Positions 47,221-56,614 of a stretch of DNA of 64,000 nt are shown here, piece by piece (within the stretch, counting starts at the first letter, position 1; every line of letters starts with the position of its first letter). The notes below the pieces were generated by a model that saw only the letters and a list, made by a program, of their open reading frames with translations, was not told the origin of the DNA and ran no database searches. A program made the translations under genes and the position numbers. The stretch comes from Fusibacter ferrireducens (GTDB lineage: Bacteria; Bacillota; Clostridia; Peptostreptococcales; Acidaminobacteraceae): positions 62,001 through 126,000 of the forward strand of contig NZ_JADKNH010000012.1 in assembly GCF_015352425.1 (NCBI RefSeq), in the 5' to 3' direction.

Positions 47221-48585
47221 GTGGAGAAAATTTTCAAATATATCGATGAACATTTTGACAAGATGATTGGAGAACTACAAGAAGTATGTAAATTTAGGAG
47301 TGTAATTGGTGATCGGGAAGGCTTAGATAAAACGGCTACGTATATTTCGGATAAGATGAAATCTCTGAATTTGCAGTGTAAAACATATCCAGTGGACGAG
47401 GGCAATCCATTGATCTTTGGAGAAAAAACTGGACATGAGAACAAAACTGTTCTTTTTTACAACCATTATGATATTGTTGCTGAGCATCCCATCGAAAAAT
47501 GGCATTTTGAACCCTTTAAAGGCGAGATTCATGACGGTAAAATATATGCTCGTGGCATCTCAGATAATAAAGGTGGATTGTTTTCTAGATTACACGCGAT
47601 TGAAGCCATTTTGGCGGTTGAAAAAGAATTGCCGATTAATGTTAAATTTTTAGTTGAAGGTGATGAAGAAACGGGCAGTACAAGTTTATATAAATTTGCT
47701 CAAGAACAAAGAACAATATTCAAGCAAATGACAAAAGCGGATTTATGCATCTGGGAAAATGGCAGAAAAGATGAACAGGGTAATCCGTGGGTAAGATATG
47801 GTGTAAGGGGCGGCATTGGATTAGAATTCGTCTGCAAGACTGCTAATATGGACGTACACGCAAGATTGGGATCGGTCATACCAAACGCTGCGTGGCGATT
47901 AATATGGGCTCTAGGGACTTTAAAAGACGTCAATGAAAAAGTGCTGATCGAAGGTTTTTATGAAAAGGTAATCCCTCTAACGGAGGATGATGTGAAAGTA
48001 CTGAATGATTTTCCATTTGATGAAAGCGCACTAAGAAATAGAACTGGTAATCATAAATTTCTTGATAATATGGAAGGCTATGAAGTAAAGGAAAAACTGT
48101 ACACTGTGCCGACCCTGGTAATTAATGGCCTTGAGTCGGGGGAAATGTATAGGAGTAAACGACTCATAAATCCTTATTTGGCAACTGCAAAAGCAAATTT
48201 CAATCTTGTTGCTGATCAAGATCCAGATGAAATCATAGATCTTCTGAGAAAACATTTGGACAAACACGGTTTTGGAGATATAGAGATTCATGTCACTGGC
48301 AAAAATAAACCTGTGAGAACACCAATAAATACAGAATTTACGGATATAATGCGCAAATCTGCTGAAAAAGTTTATAAGAATCCTATCGTCATAGAGCTTA
48401 CGGCACTTGGTGGTGGTCCTGGCATCGTTTTTAGAGACGTATGGCCAGAAATTCCAATCATAGGCATAGGTCCAGCCAATACAGGTTCTTCACATCATGG
48501 ACCCGATGAAAATTTATCACTCAAGGATTATAAAGAGGCAATAAAGCATATTGTATCTTTGCTTTATCAATGTGCGGAAAAATAA
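47221..48585 (+). CDS. M20-family metallopeptidase / deacylase
   Basis: This 454-residue enzyme has the two-metal site of the M20 family: FYNHYDIVAE, ARGISDNKGG and VEGDEETGS with the catalytic glutamate, plus a DVHARLGS dimerisation-domain motif and GGGPGIVF and SSHHGPDE at the end. The family cleaves dipeptides or N-acyl and N-carbamoyl amino acids. It starts with GTG after GGGAGG. The 200 bases before it contain a sigma-54-like sequence with wrong end bases (GG-N10-GT), which I do not count. Confidence 0.87.
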   Translation: MEKIFKYIDEHFDKMIGELQEVCKFRSVIGDREGLDKTATYISDKMKSLNLQCKTYPVDEGNPLIFGEKTGHENKTVLFYNHYDIVAEHPIEKWHFEPFKGEIHDGKIYARGISDNKGGLFSRLHAIEAILAVEKELPINVKFLVEGDEETGSTSLYKFAQEQRTIFKQMTKADLCIWENGRKDEQGNPWVRYGVRGGIGLEFVCKTANMDVHARLGSVIPNAAWRLIWALGTLKDVNEKVLIEGFYEKVIPLTEDDVKVLNDFPFDESALRNRTGNHKFLDNMEGYEVKEKLYTVPTLVINGLESGEMYRSKRLINPYLATAKANFNLVADQDPDEIIDLLRKHLDKHGFGDIEIHVTGKNKPVRTPINTEFTDIMRKSAEKVYKNPIVIELTALGGGPGIVFRDVWPEIPIIGIGPANTGSSHHGPDENLSLKDYKEAIKHIVSLLYQCAEK

Positions 48586-48635
48586 ATAGCGGGGTGTCTT
48601 AGTGAACACAATCATTAAAAATTTGGAGGTAAGAA

Positions 48636-49940
48636 ATGGTTAATCAACAAACTATTGAAACGAATAAAAAAACGCTTATTATGGGTATGTCTCCTTTGTG
48701 GTTTTTATTATGTGGCATAGTAATTATGGTTGCTGCATATATGGGAATACTTCCTAAAAATTTAATTGGTGGTTTTGCGGTTTGTATGTTTATTGGCTCA
48801 GCATTATCGTTTGTTGCCAATAAGATCTCTTTTATCAAAAATACAATTGGTGGCGTAGCCGCAATTGCTTTCACATGTGCTATTTTAAATCATTTCCATG
48901 TGTTCCCAGAAAATCTAATTGAGACTGTTGAAGGGTTTGTAGGTGGCAATACAAGTTTTATAACCTTTTATATTTCTGGTCTGATATGTGGCAGTTTATT
49001 AGGAATTGATAGAAACTTATTAATTAAAGCGGGTTCAAGGTATTTTGTGCCACTTACTGCCGGCATAATAGGGGCGTATGCTCTTGCAGGCATAGTGGGA
49101 CAAATTGCGGGAATCGGTTGGAAAGAAAGTATTTTATACATTGCAGCGCCTATTATGGGAGGCGGCACAGGTGGTGGTGCAATTCCTATGTCTGAAATGT
49201 ATGGCACCGTATTAGGTATTGGCAATGAAGCTGTATTTAGCAAAATTTATCCAGCAGTAACGCTAGGCGGCATAACTTCGCTGGTGTTTGCTGGAGGCAT
49301 TAACTCACTGGGTAAAAAGAGGCCTTCACTATCGGGCAATGGTGTCTTGATGAAAGGGTTTACAATGGCGGAAAGTGAAGCTTACGAGGAAGAGGATTCA
49401 ATGAATCTGACGGATTTGGGTATGGGCCTTTTCATATCATCTGTATTTTTTATTTTTGGCAGAATATTAGGCCATTTTGTTCCAGTCATTCATTACTATG
49501 CTTTCATTATTGTTACAGTGGCACTGGCAAAGATCACTGGTATTGTGCCTAAGAAAATGGAACTTGCTGCAACAAAGTGGTACAGCTTCTTAGTCAAAAA
49601 CTTTACGTTGGCGTTAATGGCTGGCGTTGGAATAACCATGATTAGTATTCAAGGCATTATAGATATTCTCAGTCCGATGTACCTCATTGTGTGTGTTGCC
49701 ACAGTAGTTGGAGGTGTCTTAGGAGCCGGATTTATTGGACAATTGGTAAATTTCTATTTTATAGAATCTGCCGTTACGGCTGGATTGTGTATGTCCAATG
49801 TGGGTGGCAACGGAGACGTGGCAATCTTATCAGCGTCAGAGAGAATGAATTTAATGCCATTTGCTCAAATATCATCTCGATTGGGCGGTGCGCTGGTACT
49901 CATTATACAAAGCTTTTTGATTAGAATATTGGCGAGTTAA
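48636..49940 (+). CDS. 2-hydroxycarboxylate transporter (2HCT/CitS family)
   Basis: This 434-residue membrane protein has about eleven hydrophobic segments and the two GGxG re-entrant loops of the family: APIMGGGTGGGAIPMSEMYG in the first half and CMSNVGGNGDVAILSASERM in the second. CitS, CitP, MaeN and related proteins carry citrate, malate or lactate with sodium or by exchange. Here it probably imports the hydroxy- or amido-dicarboxylate that the cluster degrades or exports a product. Its gene follows the M20 gene by about 50 bases. Confidence 0.9.
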   Translation: MVNQQTIETNKKTLIMGMSPLWFLLCGIVIMVAAYMGILPKNLIGGFAVCMFIGSALSFVANKISFIKNTIGGVAAIAFTCAILNHFHVFPENLIETVEGFVGGNTSFITFYISGLICGSLLGIDRNLLIKAGSRYFVPLTAGIIGAYALAGIVGQIAGIGWKESILYIAAPIMGGGTGGGAIPMSEMYGTVLGIGNEAVFSKIYPAVTLGGITSLVFAGGINSLGKKRPSLSGNGVLMKGFTMAESEAYEEEDSMNLTDLGMGLFISSVFFIFGRILGHFVPVIHYYAFIIVTVALAKITGIVPKKMELAATKWYSFLVKNFTLALMAGVGITMISIQGIIDILSPMYLIVCVATVVGGVLGAGFIGQLVNFYFIESAVTAGLCMSNVGGNGDVAILSASERMNLMPFAQISSRLGGALVLIIQSFLIRILAS

Positions 49941-49982
49941 TAGATTGAGATTTTGAGAGACGTGTTGAATCGATCTTTTTGG

Positions 49983-50019
49983 ATTGGATCTATATCTCTA
50001 ATGAAGGTATAGATCCAAT
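49983..50019 (+). terminator. Intercistronic hairpin after the 2HCT gene
   Basis: ATTGGATCTATA and TATAGATCCAAT form a perfect 12-bp stem with TATTTG after it. It may end some transcripts or protect the upstream mRNA. Confidence 0.65.
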
Positions 50020-50103
50020 ATTTGTGCAAGGTAAATGCAACCCGTTGAGAAGATATGAAAGTGCTGTTATTGAATTTGACATAAGTTAGAGGAGGTTCAT
50101 TTA

Positions 50104-50841
50104 ATGACTCATAAATTACGTGAAATGAGCTTGGTAGAGTTTAAGAGGTGTACAGAGACGACGGATATGGTGATAATACCCACAGGCGCAATTGAAGGCT
50201 ATGGGCCGCATATGCCACTGGGAACGGACATCATAGTTGCGGAAGCGATTGCAAAGAAAGTAGCCGACATGATCGGCGCATTGGTGGGACCTAGTATCGA
50301 TGTTGGTGAGAGCAGTATATTGAGAACTTTTCCTGGGAGTATGATGGTTTCAGAAGAACACTTCAAAGGGTATGTCAGAGATATTTGCGAAAGCTTGAGA
50401 GGTTGGGGATTCAAAAAATTCTTATTCATGACGGGCCACGCAGGCAATGTCTCCTTGATCGATTGTATATGCAAAGAGTATAGGGATAAGTATCCTGAAA
50501 TGCAAACGATACAAGTGGATTGGTGGCGATTTGCAATGGCAAATTCCGGAGATTTTCTGGATAACACAGGCTATATGGCTCACGGACATGCCAGTGAATG
50601 TGGGACTTCAGTGATGTTGTATTTACGACCAGAGCTTGTGGATATGAAACAAGCCATTCGACATGAACTTGAAGAAAAATACTATAATTCATTTGCAGAT
50701 ATTATTCAATATATCCCCCTTAATAAAATGTCTGCCTCAGGTATTATAGGTGATGCAACGTCAGCCACGGTAGAGAAGGGCGAGAAGATAGTCGAGGCAT
50801 GCGTAAGCAAAATTGTTAAGTTCGTGGCTGAAAATTTTTGA
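50104..50841 (+). CDS. Creatininase-family amidohydrolase
   Basis: This 245-residue enzyme has the creatininase metal ligands: IPTGAIEGYGPHMPLGTD (Glu, His, Asp) near residues 21-38, FMTGHAGNVSLID, and MAHGHASECGTSVMLY with histidines and glutamate. The family opens cyclic amides such as creatinine or removes formyl groups from pyrimidine intermediates. One usual change is EQHG to EGYG in the first motif. Together with the formamidase-like neighbour it suggests stepwise opening and trimming of a cyclic amide or imide, which is inference. Confidence 0.85.
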   Translation: MTHKLREMSLVEFKRCTETTDMVIIPTGAIEGYGPHMPLGTDIIVAEAIAKKVADMIGALVGPSIDVGESSILRTFPGSMMVSEEHFKGYVRDICESLRGWGFKKFLFMTGHAGNVSLIDCICKEYRDKYPEMQTIQVDWWRFAMANSGDFLDNTGYMAHGHASECGTSVMLYLRPELVDMKQAIRHELEEKYYNSFADIIQYIPLNKMSASGIIGDATSATVEKGEKIVEACVSKIVKFVAENF

Positions 50842-50916
50842 CAATTACAAAATTAGATAGATTGAATGAAAAAATGGTGTTGAAATAGGACAATTTGCCA
50901 ATTGAGGAGACATGCA

Positions 50917-51801
50917 ATGATCATTGATAAATATGTGTACACCTTTTCGCCTGATAATGCCCCAATTTTAGAAATTGAAAAAGGCGATACTATTGTATTT
51001 AAAACACTGGATTGTTTTTCTGATCAAATTCATTCAGAAGAACACTTGATTTCTGATGTTGATTATAACAAATTGAACCCGGCAACTGGACCTGTGTCTA
51101 TTAAAGATGCAGAAGCTGGAGATGTGATCGTTGTAAACATCATCGATATTAAGGTTTCAGATCAGGGGGTTGTTTCGAGTTTGTCAGGGGTTGGTCCATT
51201 AAGCGATAGGAGCAACCTAAAGACGAAAATAATAAAGATCCAAGAAAATACAGCCTGTTTCAATGAGTTGCAATTACCGATCAACCCCATGATTGGCGTC
51301 ATTGGATTGGCGCCCAAGGCGGGGCGTGTGCCAACGGGCTTTCCAGGAAGTCACGGGGGTAACCTAGATTGTAAAATCATCACAAGGGGAAGTATCGTCT
51401 ATTTACCAGTCCAAACCTCCGGCGGGTTATTGCAAATTGGAGATTTACATGCGGTTATGGGCGACGGTGAAATATGTGGTACAGGCCTTGAAGTTTCAGG
51501 TGAAGTAAGGGTGAAAGTGGATGTGATAAAGCGCTTTAATTTGGAGTGGCCAATCGTTGAAACCAATGACAAATGGTACGTTATCGCATGTGCCAGTGAT
51601 TATGAAACGGCTCTTAAATACGCTGCTGAAGCGATGCAAAATTTACTTGTGGATGCTTATAAATGGGAGCGGGAAGAGGTCTATCTATATCTGTCTTTGC
51701 AAGGTGATGTTGAAATTTGTCAGGGGTGTAAGCCCTGTTCTGTAGACATTGTATTGAGAATGAGCGTTCCAAAAATTGATGAGAAGAGAAGGCTTATCTA
51801 G
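50917..51801 (+). CDS. Acetamidase/formamidase family protein (FmdA/AmdA)
   Basis: This 294-residue hydrolase has the FmdA/AmdA family layout: N-terminal DxD region with KLNPATGPVSIKDAEAGD, IKPxIG-like NPMIGVIGLAP, PGSHGGNLDCK, VQTSGGLLQIGDLHAVMGDGE split over metal-ligand blocks, and CSVDIVLRM at the end. Family members release ammonia from formamide, acetamide or related small amides. The ATG at 50917 follows GAGGAG by 7 bases; the upstream TTG overlaps that site. It is the last enzyme gene before the regulator. Confidence 0.88.
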   Translation: MIIDKYVYTFSPDNAPILEIEKGDTIVFKTLDCFSDQIHSEEHLISDVDYNKLNPATGPVSIKDAEAGDVIVVNIIDIKVSDQGVVSSLSGVGPLSDRSNLKTKIIKIQENTACFNELQLPINPMIGVIGLAPKAGRVPTGFPGSHGGNLDCKIITRGSIVYLPVQTSGGLLQIGDLHAVMGDGEICGTGLEVSGEVRVKVDVIKRFNLEWPIVETNDKWYVIACASDYETALKYAAEAMQNLLVDAYKWEREEVYLYLSLQGDVEICQGCKPCSVDIVLRMSVPKIDEKRRLI

Positions 51802-51968
51802 TTTGAATATAAGAAGAACTTTAAATCGTTTAAAACCATATTGGGTATTAACCTCAATAGATTTGATGGATAAAGATCATTGAGATAAAAATGACGAGGA
51901 AATGATGTAACCTTATAGCGATGCTTTTCTATTATTTGTTCGAAGGATTGTGTATGCGATTTTATTTA

Positions 51969-51995
51969 AAGTGAAAAATCAGTTATAATTCACTT
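51969..51995 (+). promoter_or_regulatory. Possible promoter and inverted repeat upstream of the activator gene
   Basis: AAGTGAA (51969) and TTCACTT (51989) flank TATAAT (51984-51989). The -35 side is poor. It may be a self-regulated promoter of the downstream activator. The rest of 51802-52068 shows nothing else. Confidence 0.35.
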
Positions 51996-52068
51996 AAGAT
52001 CAAATTAGAGAACAGAAAAAGGGGATATCATTTACTGTTGTTGATGAAAGTGAGATGGAGGCTTTATC

Positions 52069-53460
52069 ATGAAATCTGAAATAGATGATTTGAAAGAAAA
52101 GTTGATGGTACAAAAATCGATATTTAACAATGCCTATGATGGGTTATATATTGTTGATGCTGAAGGTTACACGGAAGATGTAAACGAGGCGTATTTGAAA
52201 ATTACGGGGTTGCGCAGAGAAGATTTAGTTGGATATCATATGGAGGAACTTAGAGAAAAAGGCTATTTCATAAAATCAGCGGTCTTAGAAGCTCTAGATA
52301 CTCGAAAAACTGTAACCGTTCTCTTTTTTTACAATGGGAAAAAGTGCTTAAGCACTGCAAAACCGATATTTAATAATGATGGAGAAATATTTAAAATTGT
52401 CACGAGTACACGAGATATTACTGACTTAACTAAACTTCAAGATAAGATTGAAGAGACAGAAAAGCTGAATAAAAAATATAGAGAAGAAATAAATTATCTC
52501 AGGCAGGAAAAAAATAATGCGGATCGCATCATTGGAGAAAGCAGTTCTTTTAAAAAAATTTTGGAGCTGGTATATAAGGCATCCAAATATGATTCGACCA
52601 TTTTAATAACAGGTGAAACGGGAACGGGAAAAGAAATCATTGCACGTGAAATTCATAGAACAAGCCTTAGAAAAAACAAACCGTTTATCAAAGTGAATTG
52701 TGCTGCCATACCTGAAAATTTACTTGAATCTGAACTCTTTGGTTATGAAAAAGGTGCTTTCACTGGTGCGTACAAAAGTAAGCTCGGGAAATTTGAATTA
52801 GCGGATGAGGGGACAATCCTACTAGATGAAATCGGTGAAATGCCCATCAGCTTGCAGTCAAAATTGTTGAGAGTACTTCAAGATAAGGAGATAACGCGAC
52901 TAGGTGGTGTGAGCTCCATCAAAATTGATATTAGAATAGTTGCATCAACAAATAGAAATATTGAAGAACTGATTGATGAAGGTGGGTTTAGACAAGATTT
53001 ATTCTATAGACTCAATGTTTTACCGATTAAAGTGCCAGCTTTGAGGGAAAGAAAAGACGACATCATATTGTTGATTAAATTTTTTCTTGAAAAATTTAAT
53101 GATAAATATAAGAAGAACATCCATTTTGATTTTAAGACTTTTAAAATACTTGAAGGCTATAGTTGGCCGGGGAATATAAGAGAACTTGAAAACTTAATAG
53201 AAAGACTTGTCATCGTAAGTGAGAGTGATCTTGTAGACAGTAGTGTTTTATCGAATTTTCTGGGAGATAAATATTTTTCTCAAATGGGTTTAAACTATGA
53301 GCAGGGAAATACATTTAATAGTATCGTTGAAAATGTAGAGAAGACTATATTAAAAAAAACTTATGAGGAGTTTCAGTCCACAAGAAAAGTGGCTAAAATA
53401 TTAGGAATCAGTCAGACAACAGTAGTGAGAAAAATGCAGAAATACGGTATTAATCAATGA
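52069..53460 (+). CDS. Sigma-54-dependent activator with PAS sensor
   Basis: This 463-residue regulator has a PAS domain (about 10-125, YDGLYIVDAEGYTEDVN), a short coiled coil, the AAA+ core with Walker A GETGTGKE at 182-189 and the sigma-54 contact motif GAFTGA at 229-234, and a C-terminal Fis-type helix-turn-helix (RKVAKILGISQTTVVRKMQK). The PAS input implies a small-molecule or redox signal. It is the last gene of the hydrolase cluster and the likely activator of the -24/-12 promoter at 45231. Confidence 0.93.
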   Translation: MKSEIDDLKEKLMVQKSIFNNAYDGLYIVDAEGYTEDVNEAYLKITGLRREDLVGYHMEELREKGYFIKSAVLEALDTRKTVTVLFFYNGKKCLSTAKPIFNNDGEIFKIVTSTRDITDLTKLQDKIEETEKLNKKYREEINYLRQEKNNADRIIGESSSFKKILELVYKASKYDSTILITGETGTGKEIIAREIHRTSLRKNKPFIKVNCAAIPENLLESELFGYEKGAFTGAYKSKLGKFELADEGTILLDEIGEMPISLQSKLLRVLQDKEITRLGGVSSIKIDIRIVASTNRNIEELIDEGGFRQDLFYRLNVLPIKVPALRERKDDIILLIKFFLEKFNDKYKKNIHFDFKTFKILEGYSWPGNIRELENLIERLVIVSESDLVDSSVLSNFLGDKYFSQMGLNYEQGNTFNSIVENVEKTILKKTYEEFQSTRKVAKILGISQTTVVRKMQKYGINQ

Positions 53461-53537
53461 TGAATTATAAAAAGTTCTATTTTATAGTGATCAAAGCATT
53501 TGATTAAATTATATGTCATGAGAAACGTTAAATAGAT

Positions 53538-53616
53538 AAAGGGTGTATCTGCGCTTGATGCTTCTGAATCCTTAAATTTACTTTAGGATTGAGTATTGAG
53601 CGCAGTTACACCTTTT
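53538..53616 (+). terminator. Terminator after the sigma-54 activator gene
   Basis: AAAGGGTGTATCTGCGCT pairs imperfectly with GAGCGCAGTTACACCTTTTT, with an inner AATCCT/AGGATT stem. The GGGTGTATCT start is shared with the inverted repeat at 63928. Confidence 0.8.
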
Positions 53617-53654
53617 TGAGATTCAAGTCAATGGTTAAAGCTTGTAATGAATAC

Positions 53655-53736
53655 AATTGTACGTACAACTATACAATTATGTTTGACATTCAAAACATGA
53701 TATGCTATCATATATCCATAAGTTATACGTACAAAT
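53655..53736 (+). promoter_or_regulatory. Arabinose operon promoter between two AraR operators
   Basis: TTGACA (53683) - 17 bp - TATCAT (53706-53711) is flanked by AATTGTACGTACAACT (53655-53670) and AGTTATACGTACAAAT (53721-53736), both close to the known AraR box ATTTGTACGTACAAAT. The centres are 66 bp apart, compatible with looping. A further half TATGTACGTG follows at 53736-53745. Confidence 0.87.
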
Positions 53737-53776
53737 ATGTACGTGATCTAACTAACAAATATTTAGGGGGTCTATG

Positions 53777-54916
53777 ATGAAAAAGTTTTTGTTATTGGTT
53801 TTATCAATGTTACTTGTATTGTCAGTTTCAGGATGTAGCGCTAAAGCTGCTCCAAGCAGTCCTGAGGCTAATGCGCCTGCTGCTGAAAGTAATACGAGTG
53901 AACCTGCGGCTACGAATAACAGTACAGCTAATGAAAGCTATATTGGGATTTCAATGCCAACAAAATCATCTGAGAGATGGATTAAAGATGGTAAAGCAAT
54001 GAAGGAGATTCTTGAAGGAAGAGGTTATACGGTCGATTTACAGTATGCAGAAGACGATATTCCAACTCAAGTATCTCAAATTGAGAACATGATTACAAAA
54101 GGCGCTCAAGTTCTTGTAATTGCAGCAATCGATGGTTCAACACTTTCGGATACCTTAAACGAAGCGAAAAAAGACGGTATAAAAGTTATTTCTTATGACA
54201 GATTATTAGTAGATACAGATGCAGTTTCTTATTATGCAACATTTGACAACAGAGGCGTGGGTAGATTACAAGCACAGTCTCTAGTGGATGGTTTAAAAGC
54301 TAAAAAAGGTGATGGCCCATATAACATAGAGTTATTTGCAGGCTCACCTGATGATACCAACTCTTTCTATTTCTTTGAAGGGGCAATGGATGTTCTTAAA
54401 CCTCTAATGGATTCTGGTGAAATTGTAGTGCCTTCTGGACAAGTGACACAAGATGAAGTCGGCACATTGCGTTGGGACGGTGCGGTTGCTCAAGCACGTA
54501 TGGATGCTATTTTAGCAGCGAACTATACAAGCGGTCTTAAATTAGATGGCGTTTTATCACCATATGATGGTCTTTCAAGAGGTATTCACTCAGCATTAGT
54601 ATCTTTCGGTTATGAAAAAGATACATTGCCTATTATCACTGGACAGGATGCAGAAGCGGCTTCTATTAAAATGATCATTTCTGGAGATCAGTACTCAACA
54701 ATTCTAAAAGATACACGTGATTTGGCTAAAGTTGCTGCAGATATGGTAGATGCAGTGCTCAATGGTACAGAACCTGAAATCAACGACACAACAACTTATA
54801 ACAACAACGTAAAAGTAGTTCCATCTTATCTATTGATTCCATATACAGTGACTATTGACAACTACCAAGAATTGGTTATGGATTCAGGTTATTTAACACC
54901 AGATGATATCAAATAA
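53777..54916 (+). CDS. Sugar ABC transporter substrate-binding lipoprotein (ChvE-like)
   Basis: This lipoprotein of about 379 residues has a signal peptide with lipobox VSGC, a linker rich in A, S, N and P to about residue 53, then a periplasmic-binding fold with [18 protein letters not shown] and [20 protein letters not shown], typical of ChvE/XylF-like proteins for arabinose, xylose or galactose. It is the first gene of the arabinose operon, behind the AraR-controlled promoter. Two ATG codons (53774 and 53777) are possible. A hairpin follows the gene. Confidence 0.92.
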   Translation: MKKFLLLVLSMLLVLSVSGCSAKAAPSSPEANAPAAESNTSEPAATNNSTANESYIGISMPTKSSERWIKDGKAMKEILEGRGYTVDLQYAEDDIPTQVSQIENMITKGAQVLVIAAIDGSTLSDTLNEAKKDGIKVISYDRLLVDTDAVSYYATFDNRGVGRLQAQSLVDGLKAKKGDGPYNIELFAGSPDDTNSFYFFEGAMDVLKPLMDSGEIVVPSGQVTQDEVGTLRWDGAVAQARMDAILAANYTSGLKLDGVLSPYDGLSRGIHSALVSFGYEKDTLPIITGQDAEAASIKMIISGDQYSTILKDTRDLAKVAADMVDAVLNGTEPEINDTTTYNNNVKVVPSYLLIPYTVTIDNYQELVMDSGYLTPDDIK

Positions 54917-54969
54917 ATTGAATGATTAAAGATTGCATAGATCTTTTACATTTTATTGAATCCTCTTGT

Positions 54970-55009
54970 AAAATTAGTGATCAGCTTGTAAAAGTTGGTC
55001 ATTAATTTT
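54970..55009 (+). terminator. Intra-operon hairpin after the sugar-binding gene
   Basis: AAAATTAGTGATCA pairs with TGGTCATTAATTTT (12 of 14 Watson-Crick). It probably lowers expression of the downstream genes relative to the binding protein. Confidence 0.6.
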
Positions 55010-55074
55010 ATAGAGCATAAGTAATCGTTGGATTGGTATCAAGAAATTAATAATGAATAGAGAGAAGGGCACGT

Positions 55075-56604
55075 ATGGAACGGTATGTTCTTGAAATGAG
55101 AAATATCACAAAGGAATTTCCAGGTGTCAAAGCACTGGATAATGTAAATTTAAAAGTCAAGGAACACCAAATACACGCTCTCGTAGGAGAAAATGGCGCT
55201 GGCAAGTCCACACTGATGAATGTTCTAAGCGGCGTTTATGGTCACGGAACCTATGATGGCGAAATATTTGTAAATGGCGAACTCTGTGAGTTTAAAGGCA
55301 TTAAAGAGAGTGAGGCAAAGGGCATTGCTATAATTCATCAGGAATTGGCGTTGGTGTCCACTTTGTCTATTGCAGAAAACGTATTTTTAGGGAACGAACA
55401 GGTCAAAACGGGTATTGTTATCGATTGGGATATGACTCGAAATAAAACCAAGGAAATGATGAAAAAAGTGGGCTTAACTGAGCACATCGACATGCATGTG
55501 GGTGAGCTCGGCATGGGTAAGCAACAACTTGTGGAAATTGTAAAGGCACTATCTAAAGATGTCAAATTATTGATTCTGGACGAACCGACTGCAGCCTTAA
55601 ATGATGAGGATTCAGACCATCTTTTAAATTTGTTGTTGGAGTTAAAAGGCCAAGGGATTACAAGTATTATCATCTCTCATAAGTTGAATGAAATCACAAA
55701 AGTTGCGGATGAAATCACGGTTATCAGAGATGGCCACACAATTGAAACCTTGGTAAAAGGCGTCGATGAAATCACAGAAGATAGAATCATCAAAGGCATG
55801 GTTGGCAGACCTATGGTAGATCGTTTTCCAAGGCGTTCTCTAAAAATTGGAGAAGTGATTTTTGAAGTTAAAAATTGGAATGTTCACGATCCCAAAGATG
55901 ATTCTAAATTAAAAATTAAAGATGTCTCCTTCAACACTCGAAAAGGTGAAGTTGTCGGCTTAGCGGGATTGATGGGTGCAGGTAGAACGGAACTGGCAAT
56001 GAGCTTATTTGGCAGATCATATGGCAGTAAAATTACTGGAACCGTCATGAAAAATGGTGTAGAGATAAAACTGCACAGTGTTAAAGATGCTATCAAAAAT
56101 GGTATTGCTTATACAACCGAAGATAGAAAATCAGCAGGATTAATCCTTTCAGATGATATAAGACACAACATTACATTGGCATCCCTTGACAAGTTGAGTA
56201 AAAATCTTGTCATTGATGAAAACGAAGAAATTAAGGTTGCTGAAGAATATCGTAAAAAATTGCGCATCAAATCTTCTGGCATATTTCAAAGAGCGGGTGA
56301 TCTTTCAGGCGGGAATCAACAGAAAATAGTGTTCAGTAAATGGATATTTTCAGATCCTGATGTCTTGATTTTAGATGAACCTACACGTGGTATAGATGTC
56401 GGTGCAAAGTATGAAATTTATTCGGTTATCAATGAATTGGCTGAACATGGAAAGACTATTTTGATGATTTCATCTGAAATGCCTGAATTATTAGGCATGT
56501 GTGACAGAATTTATGTACTAAATGAAGGTCAGATTGTAGGGGAACTCACTTCAGAAGATGCATCACAAGAAAATATTATGACTTGTATTATGCAAAGTAA
56601 TTAG
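55075..56604 (+). CDS. gguA: Sugar ABC transporter ATPase, two-domain (GguA/MmsA type)
   Basis: This 509-residue ATPase has two fused nucleotide-binding domains. The first has Walker [10 protein letters not shown], signature [15 protein letters not shown] and Walker [14 protein letters not shown]; the second lacks a normal Walker A (GLMGAGRTE) but has [14 protein letters not shown] and [13 protein letters not shown]. This asymmetry is normal for carbohydrate CUT2 ATPases. It works with the binding protein and permease on either side, and the next gene starts 10 bases later. Confidence 0.94.
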   Translation: MERYVLEMRNITKEFPGVKALDNVNLKVKEHQIHALVGENGAGKSTLMNVLSGVYGHGTYDGEIFVNGELCEFKGIKESEAKGIAIIHQELALVSTLSIAENVFLGNEQVKTGIVIDWDMTRNKTKEMMKKVGLTEHIDMHVGELGMGKQQLVEIVKALSKDVKLLILDEPTAALNDEDSDHLLNLLLELKGQGITSIIISHKLNEITKVADEITVIRDGHTIETLVKGVDEITEDRIIKGMVGRPMVDRFPRRSLKIGEVIFEVKNWNVHDPKDDSKLKIKDVSFNTRKGEVVGLAGLMGAGRTELAMSLFGRSYGSKITGTVMKNGVEIKLHSVKDAIKNGIAYTTEDRKSAGLILSDDIRHNITLASLDKLSKNLVIDENEEIKVAEEYRKKLRIKSSGIFQRAGDLSGGNQQKIVFSKWIFSDPDVLILDEPTRGIDVGAKYEIYSVINELAEHGKTILMISSEMPELLGMCDRIYVLNEGQIVGELTSEDASQENIMTCIMQSN

Positions 56605-56614
56605 GAGGATCACA

